Positions 6,887 to 14,702 of a DNA stretch of 22,081 bases are shown here, one piece after another. The DNA is taken from contig CAAFVD010000103.1 in NCBI GenBank assembly GCA_900766355.1, positions 1 to 22,081 on the forward strand. Direction: 5' to 3'. How positions within the stretch are numbered: position 1 is the stretch's first letter; each line of letters opens with the position of its first letter. The translations under genes were made by a program, and so were the position numbers. The stretch is from Candidatus Gastranaerophilales bacterium (lineage in GTDB: Bacteria > Cyanobacteriota > Vampirovibrionia > Gastranaerophilales > Gastranaerophilaceae). The notes below the pieces were generated by a model that was not told the origin of the DNA, ran no database searches, and was given only the letters and a program-made list of their open reading frames with translations.

Positions 6887-8578
6887 CTACTTAATATTTG
6901 AGAAAGTCCAAGCATCAAATGTAGGTGCTTCTGAAATATTTAATTCTTTTCTTTCTTCACCTGCACATGCATCATCGTGAGCGATTGGCTTGTACAATCT
7001 GTTGTAGTATTCGATAACCATTCTGTCTGAGTTGAAATATGCTTCAGCAGTTCTGATAGCTTGACGCATCATTCTAGCCCATTCAGGTTTGTTATTGTAG
7101 TAAGTAGGAATAATTTGATCTTCAATGATACTCATCATACATTCGTGATCTTTCCAATGTCTTTCTTCCCATGGCATATCGTCATCAAGTTCAGGATATT
7201 CAACAGTGTAACCATTGATTCCAGGGAATGTACCTTCTACTGTCCAACCATCGAATGTTGATAAGTGGATAGCACCGTTAGCGTTAGCTGACATACCTGA
7301 AGTACCTGATGCTTCGAATGGTCTTAATGGTGTGTTTAACCATACATCTGTACCACGTTTCAACATGCCTGATAATTGAAGTTCATAACCAGGTAATACA
7401 ACAACATTTTTCAATGTGTGTGAACGGTTAAGAAGTTTGTTGAACATTTCTTTACCCATAACATCATCTGGGTGGAATTTACCAGCAAAGATGATTTGGA
7501 TTTTGTTTTCGTTCAATAATTTTTCGATTCTTTCTTTGTTCATAAGAATCAACCAAGCACGTTTGTAATCAGCAAATCTTCTTGCCCAAGTGATTGTTAA
7601 TACGTCTGGGTCAAATCTTTTACCAGAAACATTTGCAATATACTTGAACAATTTTTTCTTCATATCGTGTTTAGCAGTCAATAATTGTTCATCAGTTGCA
7701 TCACCAAACATTCTCTTGTCTTGCCAGAAGTGAAGGTTAACTGCGTTGGTGATAGCTCTGATAGGGCATCTTCCATCAACCCATTCCCACATCTTGTTAG
7801 CAACAAGACCATGTAATTGAGATACTGCGTTTGCAATTCTTGACATTCTTAAAGCAGCAACTGTTAATGAGAAGTTTTCACCACCCAATTGAACTGCTGT
7901 ATCTCTTGAACAACCAGCGAAGAAACCACCTTCTGCCAATGTATCAACCCAGTGAACTTCGTTACCAGCTGCAACTGGAGTGTGAGTTGTGAATACAGTT
8001 TTTCTCTTAACTGCGTTCAAATCACCGTTGTATTGTTTCAACAATTCGAATGCTGCAGGAAGTGCGTGACCTTCGTTTAAGTGAACAACATCAAAGTTGT
8101 AACCAACTTTTTGAAGAACTTTAATACCTGCAATACCCAAAACTGTTTCTTGAGCAATTCTGATTCTTTCATCTCCATCATACAATCTGTGAGAAATTCT
8201 TCTTGCCCATTCGCTGTTTCCTTCAATATCTGTTGTTAGTAAATATACAGGGCAAGCTCCGAATAATTCAGGTTCAACTCTGTATGCTTTTACTTTTACT
8301 TTTTCACCAAAAGTATCTACTTCAACAGTAACATTGATATCAGTTAAGAAATCATAATACTTTCTGATATATGCTACTTCTACTTGACCTGAGTGGTCAA
8401 TACGTTGGTCATAATAACCGTATGACCATAACATTGTTACACCAACCATAGGCATTTGTAAGTAACCTGCAGATAACATGTGAGCACCTGCCAAGAAACC
8501 TAAACCACCTGAATATGTGCATAATGATTGGTCTAATGCGATTTCCATTGAAAAATACGCTACATTTGGTAATGACAT
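6887..8578 (-). CDS. glgP: GT35 alpha-glucan phosphorylase homologue lacking the PLP lysine
   Basis: A member of the short alpha-glucan phosphorylase group (563 residues). Family segments in order: NVAYFSMEIALDQSL then YSGGLGFLAGAHMLSA (N-terminus), VVHLNEGHALPAAFELL, VFTTHTPVAAGNEVHW, VAALRMSRIANAVSQLHG, ITWARRFADYKR with R334 and K339 (matching Arg569 and Lys574 of muscle phosphorylase), and EASGTSGMSANANGAIHLS. In the last motif the usual GTSGMK or GTGNMK lysine that forms the Schiff base with pyridoxal phosphate is replaced by Ser430. The fold and substrate sites are kept, but PLP-dependent phosphorolysis is doubtful. No frameshift is seen. AAAGGG lies 8 nt before ATG. The gene is monocistronic, with a promoter near 8657-8685. 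Confidence 0.88.
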   Translation of the reverse strand: MSLPNVAYFSMEIALDQSLCTYSGGLGFLAGAHMLSAGYLQMPMVGVTMLWSYGYYDQRIDHSGQVEVAYIRKYYDFLTDINVTVEVDTFGEKVKVKAYRVEPELFGACPVYLLTTDIEGNSEWARRISHRLYDGDERIRIAQETVLGIAGIKVLQKVGYNFDVVHLNEGHALPAAFELLKQYNGDLNAVKRKTVFTTHTPVAAGNEVHWVDTLAEGGFFAGCSRDTAVQLGGENFSLTVAALRMSRIANAVSQLHGLVANKMWEWVDGRCPIRAITNAVNLHFWQDKRMFGDATDEQLLTAKHDMKKKLFKYIANVSGKRFDPDVLTITWARRFADYKRAWLILMNKERIEKLLNENKIQIIFAGKFHPDDVMGKEMFNKLLNRSHTLKNVVVLPGYELQLSGMLKRGTDVWLNTPLRPFEASGTSGMSANANGAIHLSTFDGWTVEGTFPGINGYTVEYPELDDDMPWEERHWKDHECMMSIIEDQIIPTYYNNKPEWARMMRQAIRTAEAYFNSDRMVIEYYNRLYKPIAHDDACAGEERKELNISEAPTFDAWTFSNIK

Positions 8579-8656
8579 AATTTATACCCTTTTCTTTTGT
8601 GTGTAAACAGAAAACTCTAAGACACATAATCCTAAAGTCTTATTCAATATAGCAAC

Positions 8657-8685
8657 AACATAGCATTAAATCAATCCTTTATCAA
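8657..8685 (-). promoter_or_regulatory. Predicted sigma-70 promoter of the phosphorylase-like gene
   Basis: On the minus strand TTGATA (8685-8680) is followed by a 17-bp spacer and TATGTT (8662-8657). It would give a leader of roughly 70 nt before ATG 8578. Confidence 0.5.
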
Positions 8686-8783
8686 ATCTTTGAAACATTC
8701 TAAAATACTAATTTTACTGAAAGACAGAGTTTTAGGGAGTTTCAAGGGATATAAATTTGTTACAATAAATTAATTCTTTTGGA

Positions 8784-9773
8784 TTAATTCTCTAATATTA
8801 CACGACTAATTGTGTGGAAATCATATTTTAGACAAGGAACTTCCATGCAAGACATTTTTCTTCTTTCCCATAAACATGGTTTATCAGGACAATCACAATC
8901 ATTTTTTAGTGCAATTACGTTATCATTTTGCGGGATAAGTTTTTTATCATCTGTTGGTCCAAAGAATACATAAGTTTTTACACCCAACCCTACTGCAATA
9001 TGTAATGGAGCAGAATCTGAGCATACAAATTTTTCTGCACTTGAAATCAATTCTGCTAACTCTGTAAGATTATGTGTTTTTCCATAAAGATTTTCATAAT
9101 TTTTGATTTTTGTATATTTTTCAATCTCTTTAATACAATATTCATCATCAGGCCCACCTGCAATCATTACATATTTACCAGCTTCTTGTAACAAATCAAT
9201 CAACTGTGCCCATTCATATCCTTGAATAGTTTTGATAATACCTTTTCTACGGCTCATTTCACTAACTCCAGGGTGAATCAAAACTGAATTTGGGACTTTT
9301 GATTTAACATTAACACTCAATATAGGTAACTCTGTTACCTGTTGTGTTAATGGAGTTACCAAATCATGATACATTTTTCCAGCATATTGATTTTTGTTTA
9401 ATTTAACAACATCAGTCAACAATATTTGACTTAGTTTACCTGTATCGAAGCCAACTCTTTTAGGAATAAAAGTACAAGCCGCAATAATACTCATCATTTT
9501 ATTTGCACCTGAAATAACCAACAAGTCATAGTTTCCAAATATTGCTTTTGAAATAAAATTAAAAATTTCTGTATATTTATTTTTGGTTTTGATATCAACA
9601 GGAATAACATCGTCAATAATATCTGACAAATCTTTTATCCCCATAGCACGAGATTCTAGAGCCAATGTTATACTTGCATTTGGATATTCTTTCTTTAAAG
9701 ACCACAAAGTAGGCAAAAATAAAATTTCATCACCAATTCCACCAAAATTTACTGCAAGTATTTTTCTAACCAT
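8784..9773 (-). CDS. Glycosyltransferase family 9 (heptosyltransferase-like)
   Basis: Probably transfers a sugar from a nucleotide donor to a lipopolysaccharide or other envelope glycan at the inner membrane. The N-terminal Rossmann half begins ILAVNFGGIGDEILFLPTLW, the typical GT9 GDx(L/I)L opening. The C-terminal half has VLIHPGVSEMSRRKG and the donor-binding motif FVCSDSAPLHIAVGLGVKTY followed by FFGPTD. A cysteine-rich tail (NDCDCPDKPCLWERRKMSC) is common in GT9 proteins. The start is ATG 9773, preceded by AAAGAGGG at 7 nt; an in-frame ATG at 9812 is less likely. 329 residues is normal. The gene stands alone, so the acceptor cannot be inferred. Confidence 0.88.
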   Translation of the reverse strand: MVRKILAVNFGGIGDEILFLPTLWSLKKEYPNASITLALESRAMGIKDLSDIIDDVIPVDIKTKNKYTEIFNFISKAIFGNYDLLVISGANKMMSIIAACTFIPKRVGFDTGKLSQILLTDVVKLNKNQYAGKMYHDLVTPLTQQVTELPILSVNVKSKVPNSVLIHPGVSEMSRRKGIIKTIQGYEWAQLIDLLQEAGKYVMIAGGPDDEYCIKEIEKYTKIKNYENLYGKTHNLTELAELISSAEKFVCSDSAPLHIAVGLGVKTYVFFGPTDDKKLIPQNDNVIALKNDCDCPDKPCLWERRKMSCMEVPCLKYDFHTISRVILEN

Positions 9774-9974
9774 TATAAATCCCTCTTTATTATTATTCCT
9801 TAATTGAAACATAAATATTTAGTAAAGTGAATAAATATTAACAAACAAAAATAAAACTTCATTTATCACCACATGGGCGATATATAAATCTTCAACTGGG
9901 GAATATGCAATTTGTCTTTGATTTGTAAAATATCATGTGTGCGACATAGTTGTCGAAAGATAAAAGGAGATAAT

Positions 9975-10322
9975 ATGAAGAAAACATTATTGGCTACAAC
10001 ATTATTAGTTGCAATAGCAGTGAGCACAAACGTATCTCACGCATTTTCTTGGAGTAGATTGAACCCTGCAACTTGGGGAACTTGTCCGAAAGCAGAAAAA
10101 GTTTGTAAAAAAGAAGAACCTTGCAAGCCAAAATGCAAATGCAAAAAAGACAAATGCGACCCTTGTAAAAAACAAACTTGCAAACCAAAATGTGACCCTT
10201 GCGAAAAGAAAGTAGAAGAATGTAACCCTTGTAAAAAAACAGTCACACCTTGCAATCCATGTGGCAAACCAATTCCACCTTGTGATGCGTGCGACAAATT
10301 ACAAGATGCTACAGAAAGATAG
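9975..10322 (+). CDS. Small secreted cysteine-rich protein
   Basis: No family recognised. Residues 1-23 form a classic signal peptide ending SHA, followed by FSWSRLNPATWGTC. The mature part (about 92 residues) contains 16 cysteines, mostly as CDPC/CNPC/CDAC motifs separated by Lys-rich stretches (CKPKCKCKKDKCDPC, CNPCGKPIPPCDAC). Repetition suggests growth by duplication. Possible roles are metal binding or a disulfide-linked envelope or surface protein; neither is proven. AAAGGAG lies 6 nt before ATG 9975; an in-frame ATG at 9912 would break the signal peptide. A small inverted repeat (CGACA/TGTCG, 9942-9955) lies in the leader. A strong terminator follows. Confidence 0.85.
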   Translation: MKKTLLATTLLVAIAVSTNVSHAFSWSRLNPATWGTCPKAEKVCKKEEPCKPKCKCKKDKCDPCKKQTCKPKCDPCEKKVEECNPCKKTVTPCNPCGKPIPPCDACDKLQDATER

Positions 10323-10343
10323 TTTGCTTCTAAATAATTAATT

Positions 10344-10375
10344 GGGATAAAGTAAATTTACTTTATCCCTTTTTA
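10344..10375. terminator. Intrinsic terminator, perfect palindrome
   Basis: Bases 10344-10369 form a perfect 26-nt palindrome (GGGATAAAGTAAA and its complement), followed by TTTTT on the plus strand. It ends the cysteine-rich gene. It is also downstream of the minus-strand yihY gene, but that side has no good T-run. Confidence 0.88.
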
Positions 10376-10423
10376 TTTGGAAAATATATACTCTATCGTA
10401 ATGACATCAAACTTTTACAAGAA

Positions 10424-11296
10424 CTAATCTTCGTTCTGCATAATCATCATGAGTTCTTCTTGCTCAAGCTTATCATGGACTTGAGAATTTATCTCACCAC
10501 CAATTAAAATAAGCATAGAAGTGAAATAAAACCAAACCATCAACATTGCAAATGCGGCAATTGTACCATATACAAAGTTATAAGTATGTAATTTGTTGAC
10601 ATAAATTGAGAAACCACCTGACGCAAGCAACCATATCACACAGAAGAACAATGTCCCTGGCAAAGCACTTTTTCGTTTTAATCGCTCCGACCAACTAACA
10701 TCAGGGAATATATAGTATTGCAAAAATGCCATCAAGAATAACGCCATAAAAGCAACTGGCCATCTTATTGCAAGTAATGTATCAGCAATATTTGGAGCAA
10801 GACTTATAAAAGCTGTCAAAAATCTTATAATAACCTTACCGAATATAATAATATTTATACTCAAAAATAATACCAACGTATTTACAACAACCATAACCAA
10901 CGAAAGAAGTCTTGTATATATAAAAGCCCTTGTTTCTTCAACTTTATATGCTCTATTTAATCCTTTTATTACAACAGACAACGCATTCATTGACATAAAC
11001 AACGTAATTAACAAACCAGCAACGGCAACTGTTGTACCTCTTGGAAAACCTAAAACTTGGTCTAATACACTACGTATCAATCTGATTGAATCATCAGGCA
11101 TGACTCGTTCCATAAATATAAACAATGGGTTCATAAAATAGTTTTTTCCAATCAAATTGAATAAAGACATTAAAAACAACATAAAAGGAAAAATTCCGAT
11201 TACGAGCATATAACTCATTTCTGCCGCCATGCCAGAAAAATCATTATCAATAATCGATTTTACTGTTTTTATTAAAAAATCTATTGCCTTACCCAT
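10424..11296 (-). CDS. yihY: YihY/BrkB-family inner-membrane protein
   Basis: A polytopic membrane protein of the family once called RNase BN; its function is not established. It has 290 residues and about six hydrophobic segments. Family landmarks are the N-terminal DNDFSGMAAEMSYMLVIGIFP (matching the D..ALAAElaYy...aifP motif), VAVAGLLITLFMSMNALSVV, GLNRAYKV, YIFPDVSW and GTIAAFAMLMVWFYFTSMLILIGGEIN near the C-terminus. The start ATG lies inside the last codons of nrnA (8-bp overlap), so translation is probably coupled. It lacks its own promoter. Confidence 0.92.
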   Translation of the reverse strand: MGKAIDFLIKTVKSIIDNDFSGMAAEMSYMLVIGIFPFMLFLMSLFNLIGKNYFMNPLFIFMERVMPDDSIRLIRSVLDQVLGFPRGTTVAVAGLLITLFMSMNALSVVIKGLNRAYKVEETRAFIYTRLLSLVMVVVNTLVLFLSINIIIFGKVIIRFLTAFISLAPNIADTLLAIRWPVAFMALFLMAFLQYYIFPDVSWSERLKRKSALPGTLFFCVIWLLASGGFSIYVNKLHTYNFVYGTIAAFAMLMVWFYFTSMLILIGGEINSQVHDKLEQEELMMIMQNED

Positions 11297-12251
11297 TTAG
11301 ATACTCCTCTATTGTTTTGAGGATTTTTTTTATTGCCTTATCGACACCAGATTTTATTAAACAACCTGCGGCAAAAGTATGCCCACCACCACCGTATTCG
11401 GCACAAATTGCTGCTACATCTTTTGTTTTACTTCTCATTGAAATTTTTGTTGATTTAGAATCTATTTCTTTTGCAATAAATGAAATCTCAGTAGAATCAA
11501 TCGCACGTAATGTTTCAACAAGACCTTCTGTAAAATCATCTTTCGCTTGATATTTTTCTAAATCCTTTTTATAAACAACAGTATACGCAACTTTGTTATT
11601 AAACAAAAATTCAGCCTTATTTATACACGCATTCTGAAACATTACAAAATCTTTTGATTTTTTTTCATAACAGTTTTTGTATATTTCATTCGGATTTATT
11701 CCGATTTTAACAAGTTGAGCTGCTGATAAGAATACATTTTCAGAAGTGTTTTCATATCTAAATCCACCCGTATCTGTTAATATTGCCGTATACAAACCTA
11801 TCGCTGAATCCAATGAAATCTTCCAATTTTGTTCGTTGAATATATTTAGCAAAACTTCGCCTGTGGAACTGGCTTTTGGATTAACTACATTAACCTCACC
11901 AAAATTACTATTTGTTTTGTGATGGTCAATATTAATAGTATGAATAGCCTTTTCAAAAAGAATTTGATGATTTGCTAGTCTATCTAAAGACGCAACATCA
12001 AGAGTTATAACAAGGTCGTACACCATTGAAGTATCAAATTCAAACTTTGCAATTTCTATATTAGGTAAAAACTTATAACAATTTGGTAAATGACCGATAA
12101 CTAAAATATCAGCTCTCTTTTTAAAGTTTTCATAAATTGTTGTATACATTGAACTCGTACTACCTAGAGCATCTCCATCTGGATTTATATGGCTCATAAT
12201 CAATATCTTGGTTGAGTTCTTTATTAAATCTTCCAGTTGATTAAATTTCAT
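11289..12251 (-). CDS. nrnA: DHH-family oligoribonuclease / pAp phosphatase NrnA
   Basis: It degrades short RNA oligonucleotides (nanoRNA) and, in many bacteria, dephosphorylates pAp; it may also act on pGpG in c-di-GMP turnover. The metal site is complete: SHINPDGDALGS (H21, D25, D27), VITLDVASLDR, and IDHHKTNSNFG (the DHH motif), then AILTDTGGFRYENT. The DHHA1 domain ends with YGGGGHTFAAGC. At 320 residues it has the standard length. The ATG has no Shine-Dalgarno; an extended -10 (TGCTAATAT) ends 6 nt upstream, so the mRNA is probably leaderless. yihY overlaps its 3' end. Confidence 0.93.
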   Translation of the reverse strand: MKFNQLEDLIKNSTKILIMSHINPDGDALGSTSSMYTTIYENFKKRADILVIGHLPNCYKFLPNIEIAKFEFDTSMVYDLVITLDVASLDRLANHQILFEKAIHTINIDHHKTNSNFGEVNVVNPKASSTGEVLLNIFNEQNWKISLDSAIGLYTAILTDTGGFRYENTSENVFLSAAQLVKIGINPNEIYKNCYEKKSKDFVMFQNACINKAEFLFNNKVAYTVVYKKDLEKYQAKDDFTEGLVETLRAIDSTEISFIAKEIDSKSTKISMRSKTKDVAAICAEYGGGGHTFAAGCLIKSGVDKAIKKILKTIEEYLNG

Positions 12252-12257
12252 TATATA

Positions 12258-12266
12258 ATATTAGCA
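12258..12266 (-). promoter_or_regulatory. Extended -10 promoter of nrnA, leaderless
   Basis: On the minus strand TGCTAATAT (12266-12258) is an extended -10 box. Six bases (TATATA) separate it from the ATG at 12251, so transcription should begin at or next to the A of the start codon. The -35 region is weak, as is common with extended -10 promoters. Confidence 0.5.
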
Positions 12267-12336
12267 TAAAAATTCTAAATAAAAACGATTAATCGCAAGG
12301 ATAAATAATAAGAATAAATTATAGGGGTAAAATTTT

Positions 12337-12669
12337 TTGACTAAAAAAGTTATGTACACAGATTTTGAAGGAGTTGATTCAGTAATTGCTGAATTACTTA
12401 ATAATAAGGATATAAAAAAAGCTGTAACCCGTTCTAATTTATATAAATTTTGGAAATCTATCGTTGGCGAAAAATTTGGAGAAAAATCAAAACCATACAG
12501 TATGATAGGTGGCGGGGTTATGGTTATAGCTTGTGCTAACAATGTTGTTGCGCAAGAACTCCTATATCAAAAAACAATGATAATCAAGAAATTTGCACCT
12601 TACCTAAAATCGCTAAAAATTAATCTCAAGGATATTAAATTTGACCCCAAAAAATGGGTTGAAGAATAA
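12337..12669 (+). CDS. DUF721 / DciA-like protein
   Basis: A small protein (110 residues) with the DUF721 pattern: an N-terminal helix region, then FWKSIVGEKFGEKSKPYSMIGGGVMVIACANNVVAQELLYQKTMII, matching the family W..vvG..ia.hs.p....g.L.V.v.s..wa.eL...k..ll. DciA proteins of this family help load the replicative helicase; the short form here could share that role, but this is inferred. It begins with TTG at 12337: AGGGG lies 9 nt upstream, while the in-frame ATG at 12352 is too far from it. Its first residues diverge from nrnA across 85 bp. Confidence 0.78.
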   Translation: MTKKVMYTDFEGVDSVIAELLNNKDIKKAVTRSNLYKFWKSIVGEKFGEKSKPYSMIGGGVMVIACANNVVAQELLYQKTMIIKKFAPYLKSLKINLKDIKFDPKKWVEE

Positions 12670-12691
12670 ACTCTCTAAATAAATTGAGTTT

Positions 12692-12728
12692 CCCCCCCAT
12701 TGATTTTAAATACCTAAAATGATACTAT
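12692..12728 (+). promoter_or_regulatory. Promoter of the PilZ gene with adjacent C7 tract
   Basis: TTGATT (12700-12705), a 17-bp spacer and TACTAT (12723-12728) preceded by an extended TGA make a strong sigma-70-type promoter. The -10 ends 7 nt before ATG 12736 and there is no Shine-Dalgarno, so the transcript is probably leaderless. A run of seven C residues (12692-12698) sits directly upstream of the -35 box, striking in such AT-rich DNA. Confidence 0.6.
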
Positions 12729-12735
12729 TTGAACT

Positions 12736-13389
12736 ATGGCTAATGATTTGCTCAAAGATTCGTCCGATATAAAATTTGCTAAATTAATTTTTAATAAAGG
12801 CACTGATGATGCTCTTAGTTTTAATTGTATTATCAGAAATTTTGATAAAGAATTTGTTAATTTTGCAGGCATGTCAGATTATGCAGATCAAGTTGAATTA
12901 GGTGCTCCGGTTGATATCAAAGTATATTCTACTAATGGTGTTGTTGCCGCTCAAGCAACATTATTAAGAATGTTCAAAGCTGGAGAAACTAGAATATATA
13001 CAACAACTATTCCAGTAACCTATGAACACACACAAAAAAGAGCATACTATAGAGCAGATATGCATCTTCCTGTAACTCTTATTGTTGTTTTACCTGACGG
13101 GTCAACTAAACATATCAAAGCCACAACAAAAAATATTTCAGGCAGAGGCATGTGTTTTATTTCACTAGACGAAACTTTCCCTGAATACTACTCTATCACC
13201 GTAAACATCAAATTTAAGGACAGGTTTATTGTAACAACGGCAGATTATGTTTATACAAATCCTGTAAAATATAAAGATTCTATGCTATATATTCACGCTT
13301 TTAATTTTACAGGAATAGAACCTCAAGATATTAATTTTATTGTAAGAGAGTGTTTTTTATTTCAAGTAGATAAACAAAAACATAAATAA
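12736..13389 (+). CDS. PilZ-domain c-di-GMP receptor, YcgR-like
   Basis: Likely a cytoplasmic c-di-GMP-binding protein of 217 residues. The PilZ domain (about 98-210) has both binding motifs: RAYYR (R102xxxR106) and NISGRG (N133xSxxG138). The N-terminal 95 residues are predicted beta-rich and match the layout of YcgR/FlgZ proteins, which slow flagellar motors when bound to c-di-GMP. A flagellar or envelope target is plausible because the genome has flagellar genes and an ion-channel pair lies 400 bp downstream, but the partner is not shown. It has its own promoter and no ribosome site. Confidence 0.9.
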   Translation: MANDLLKDSSDIKFAKLIFNKGTDDALSFNCIIRNFDKEFVNFAGMSDYADQVELGAPVDIKVYSTNGVVAAQATLLRMFKAGETRIYTTTIPVTYEHTQKRAYYRADMHLPVTLIVVLPDGSTKHIKATTKNISGRGMCFISLDETFPEYYSITVNIKFKDRFIVTTADYVYTNPVKYKDSMLYIHAFNFTGIEPQDINFIVRECFLFQVDKQKHK

Positions 13390-13397
13390 TTTTGACT

Positions 13398-13426
13398 TTA
13401 CCAAAAAAATAACTAAAATATATAAT
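13398..13426 (+). promoter_or_regulatory. Predicted sigma-70 promoter of the 85-residue protein gene
   Basis: TTTACC (13398-13403), a 17-bp spacer and a perfect TATAAT (13421-13426) precede the gene at 13454. The start site would fall near 13433, leaving a leader of about 20 nt that contains GAAGG. Confidence 0.55.
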
Positions 13427-13453
13427 GTAGATAGTGAAGGTTAATTAAAGTTT

Positions 13454-13711
13454 ATGAAAATGTTAGAGAGATTAAAAGACTTGGAACAGCAGTATGTATT
13501 TTTACGCTGGGTAACTGGGAACGAATACGGAAAAATTGACTATGTTGGTTCTGATTTTATCGAATTCAGTATTATTGATGTAGATACAATGGAATACAGA
13601 GAAACTATCCTCCTAAATTCTCAACTTGTATTAGAAATCACTTTTGGCGGTGCAGATGTGGCAAGAATTATTGCAGAACGCTCATCTCAACTACCATCTG
13701 CTAACGATTAG
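13454..13711 (+). CDS. Small conserved-looking protein, possible Sm/SH3-like barrel
   Basis: An 85-residue protein I cannot assign to a family. After an N-terminal helix (MLERLKDLEQQ), alternating strands follow: YVFLRWVTG, KIDYVGSDFIEFSIIDVD, YRETILLNSQLVLEITFG, then a C-terminal helix. The pattern G-x-hydrophobic-..-GSDFIEFS..-TILLNSQLVLEI resembles the small barrels of Sm-like or related proteins; this is only fold-level inference. It has its own promoter. The next gene (ZorA-like) starts 77 bp later behind a separate promoter. A second in-frame ATG at 13460 is an alternative start. Confidence 0.72.
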   Translation: MKMLERLKDLEQQYVFLRWVTGNEYGKIDYVGSDFIEFSIIDVDTMEYRETILLNSQLVLEITFGGADVARIIAERSSQLPSAND

Positions 13712-13761
13712 TCCTATTATATGAAATAATTTTACCGCTATGGCTTAAATCCATTATATTA

Positions 13762-13770
13762 TGGTATAAT
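13762..13770 (+). promoter_or_regulatory. Extended -10 promoter of the ZorA-like gene
   Basis: TGGTATAAT (13762-13770) is a perfect extended -10. It lies 18 nt before ATG 13789, and the short leader contains TAGAGGT as ribosome site. It probably drives the five-gene unit that follows. Confidence 0.6.
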
Positions 13771-13788
13771 TTCCCTAGAGGTAAATTT

Positions 13789-14694
13789 ATGAATATATTG
13801 CATCTTTTAAAAGACCCACCAATACAGATAATTTTAACCGTATTTTTTAGCGCTTTCGGTTATACAGTAAAAAGCTATATAAAAGTCTATAAACAACTAA
13901 ACTTGTTAAATAAAGGGCTTGAATCATTTACGAAGGATAATATCTCCTACAAGTTTGAAGAATTTAAACACGTTATGACTACAAACCCTTTATCAGCAAA
14001 ACCTTGGGACGATTTCCAAAGCACATTAGTTTTTTCCGACACAATAGCTTATCAAGATAGTGACACAGAAGAACTTGATTATGATAGCGTATCTGATTCT
14101 ATGTCTGATATCCAAACAACTGGTGATGCGCTTGACTATTTTAACGAAGATACATTAGCTTATGCACATTATAATAAACATATCATCGCATTAGCACCAA
14201 CTCTTTTAACTGGTTTTGGTCCATTATTTACCTTTATTATGATTGGTACTGCGTTTGGTATGTTGGACTTTTCAAGCAATCAAGCTTTGACAAAATCTAT
14301 TGCAGAATTCGTTGGAACTATGCAAGTTGCTGCGATGTGTTCTGTATTTGCCGTTGCATCAGCTTTGATTTTTATGAGTGTTGATAAATTTTCGTTCTCA
14401 AGATTTATTCTTCCTCTCGTTGCAAAAGTTCAAAACAAAATAACAGATTTGTTTACAACAATTTCTGCAGAAAAATTCTTGGTTGATTTGTTAAAAACAA
14501 CAAAAACACAAAGCCACGACAACGCATCATTATTAAAGAATTTACCAACAACCTTCACCCATTCAATCAAAAAAGATTTAACAAATATTGTTGTTCCATA
14601 TTTGGATAGTGTCATATTTGGAATAAATAATCTAAATAAAACAATGGAAAAGAAATCATCTAGTGGAGATGATGATTTGAATGGCTTATTCTAG
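13789..14694 (+). CDS. MotA/ExbB/ZorA-like ion-channel protein
   Basis: Probably the stator subunit of an ion-driven membrane motor. Three membrane segments are seen: about 11-30, 132-158 (APTLLTGFGPLFTFIMIGTA) and 174-198 (FVGTMQVAAMCSVFAVASAL). The TLLTGFGPLFTF motif resembles the PsllTglGilGTF helix of ZorA proteins more than flagellar MotA. The loop at 86-120 is very acidic (Asp/Glu/Ser rich). The C-terminal 100 residues are helical and cytoplasmic, much shorter than the long tail of defence-type ZorA. The partner gene begins 8 bp after the stop, its ribosome site overlapping the stop codon. The subfamily (ZorA-like versus other MotA_ExbB) is my judgement. Confidence 0.78.
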   Translation: MNILHLLKDPPIQIILTVFFSAFGYTVKSYIKVYKQLNLLNKGLESFTKDNISYKFEEFKHVMTTNPLSAKPWDDFQSTLVFSDTIAYQDSDTEELDYDSVSDSMSDIQTTGDALDYFNEDTLAYAHYNKHIIALAPTLLTGFGPLFTFIMIGTAFGMLDFSSNQALTKSIAEFVGTMQVAAMCSVFAVASALIFMSVDKFSFSRFILPLVAKVQNKITDLFTTISAEKFLVDLLKTTKTQSHDNASLLKNLPTTFTHSIKKDLTNIVVPYLDSVIFGINNLNKTMEKKSSSGDDDLNGLF

Positions 14695-14702
14695 GAGTTA
14701 AA

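Noticed and set aside
7061..7261. Open frame opposite the phosphorylase-like gene
   Set aside because: Shadow of a long, well-supported gene; no ribosome site or recognisable product.
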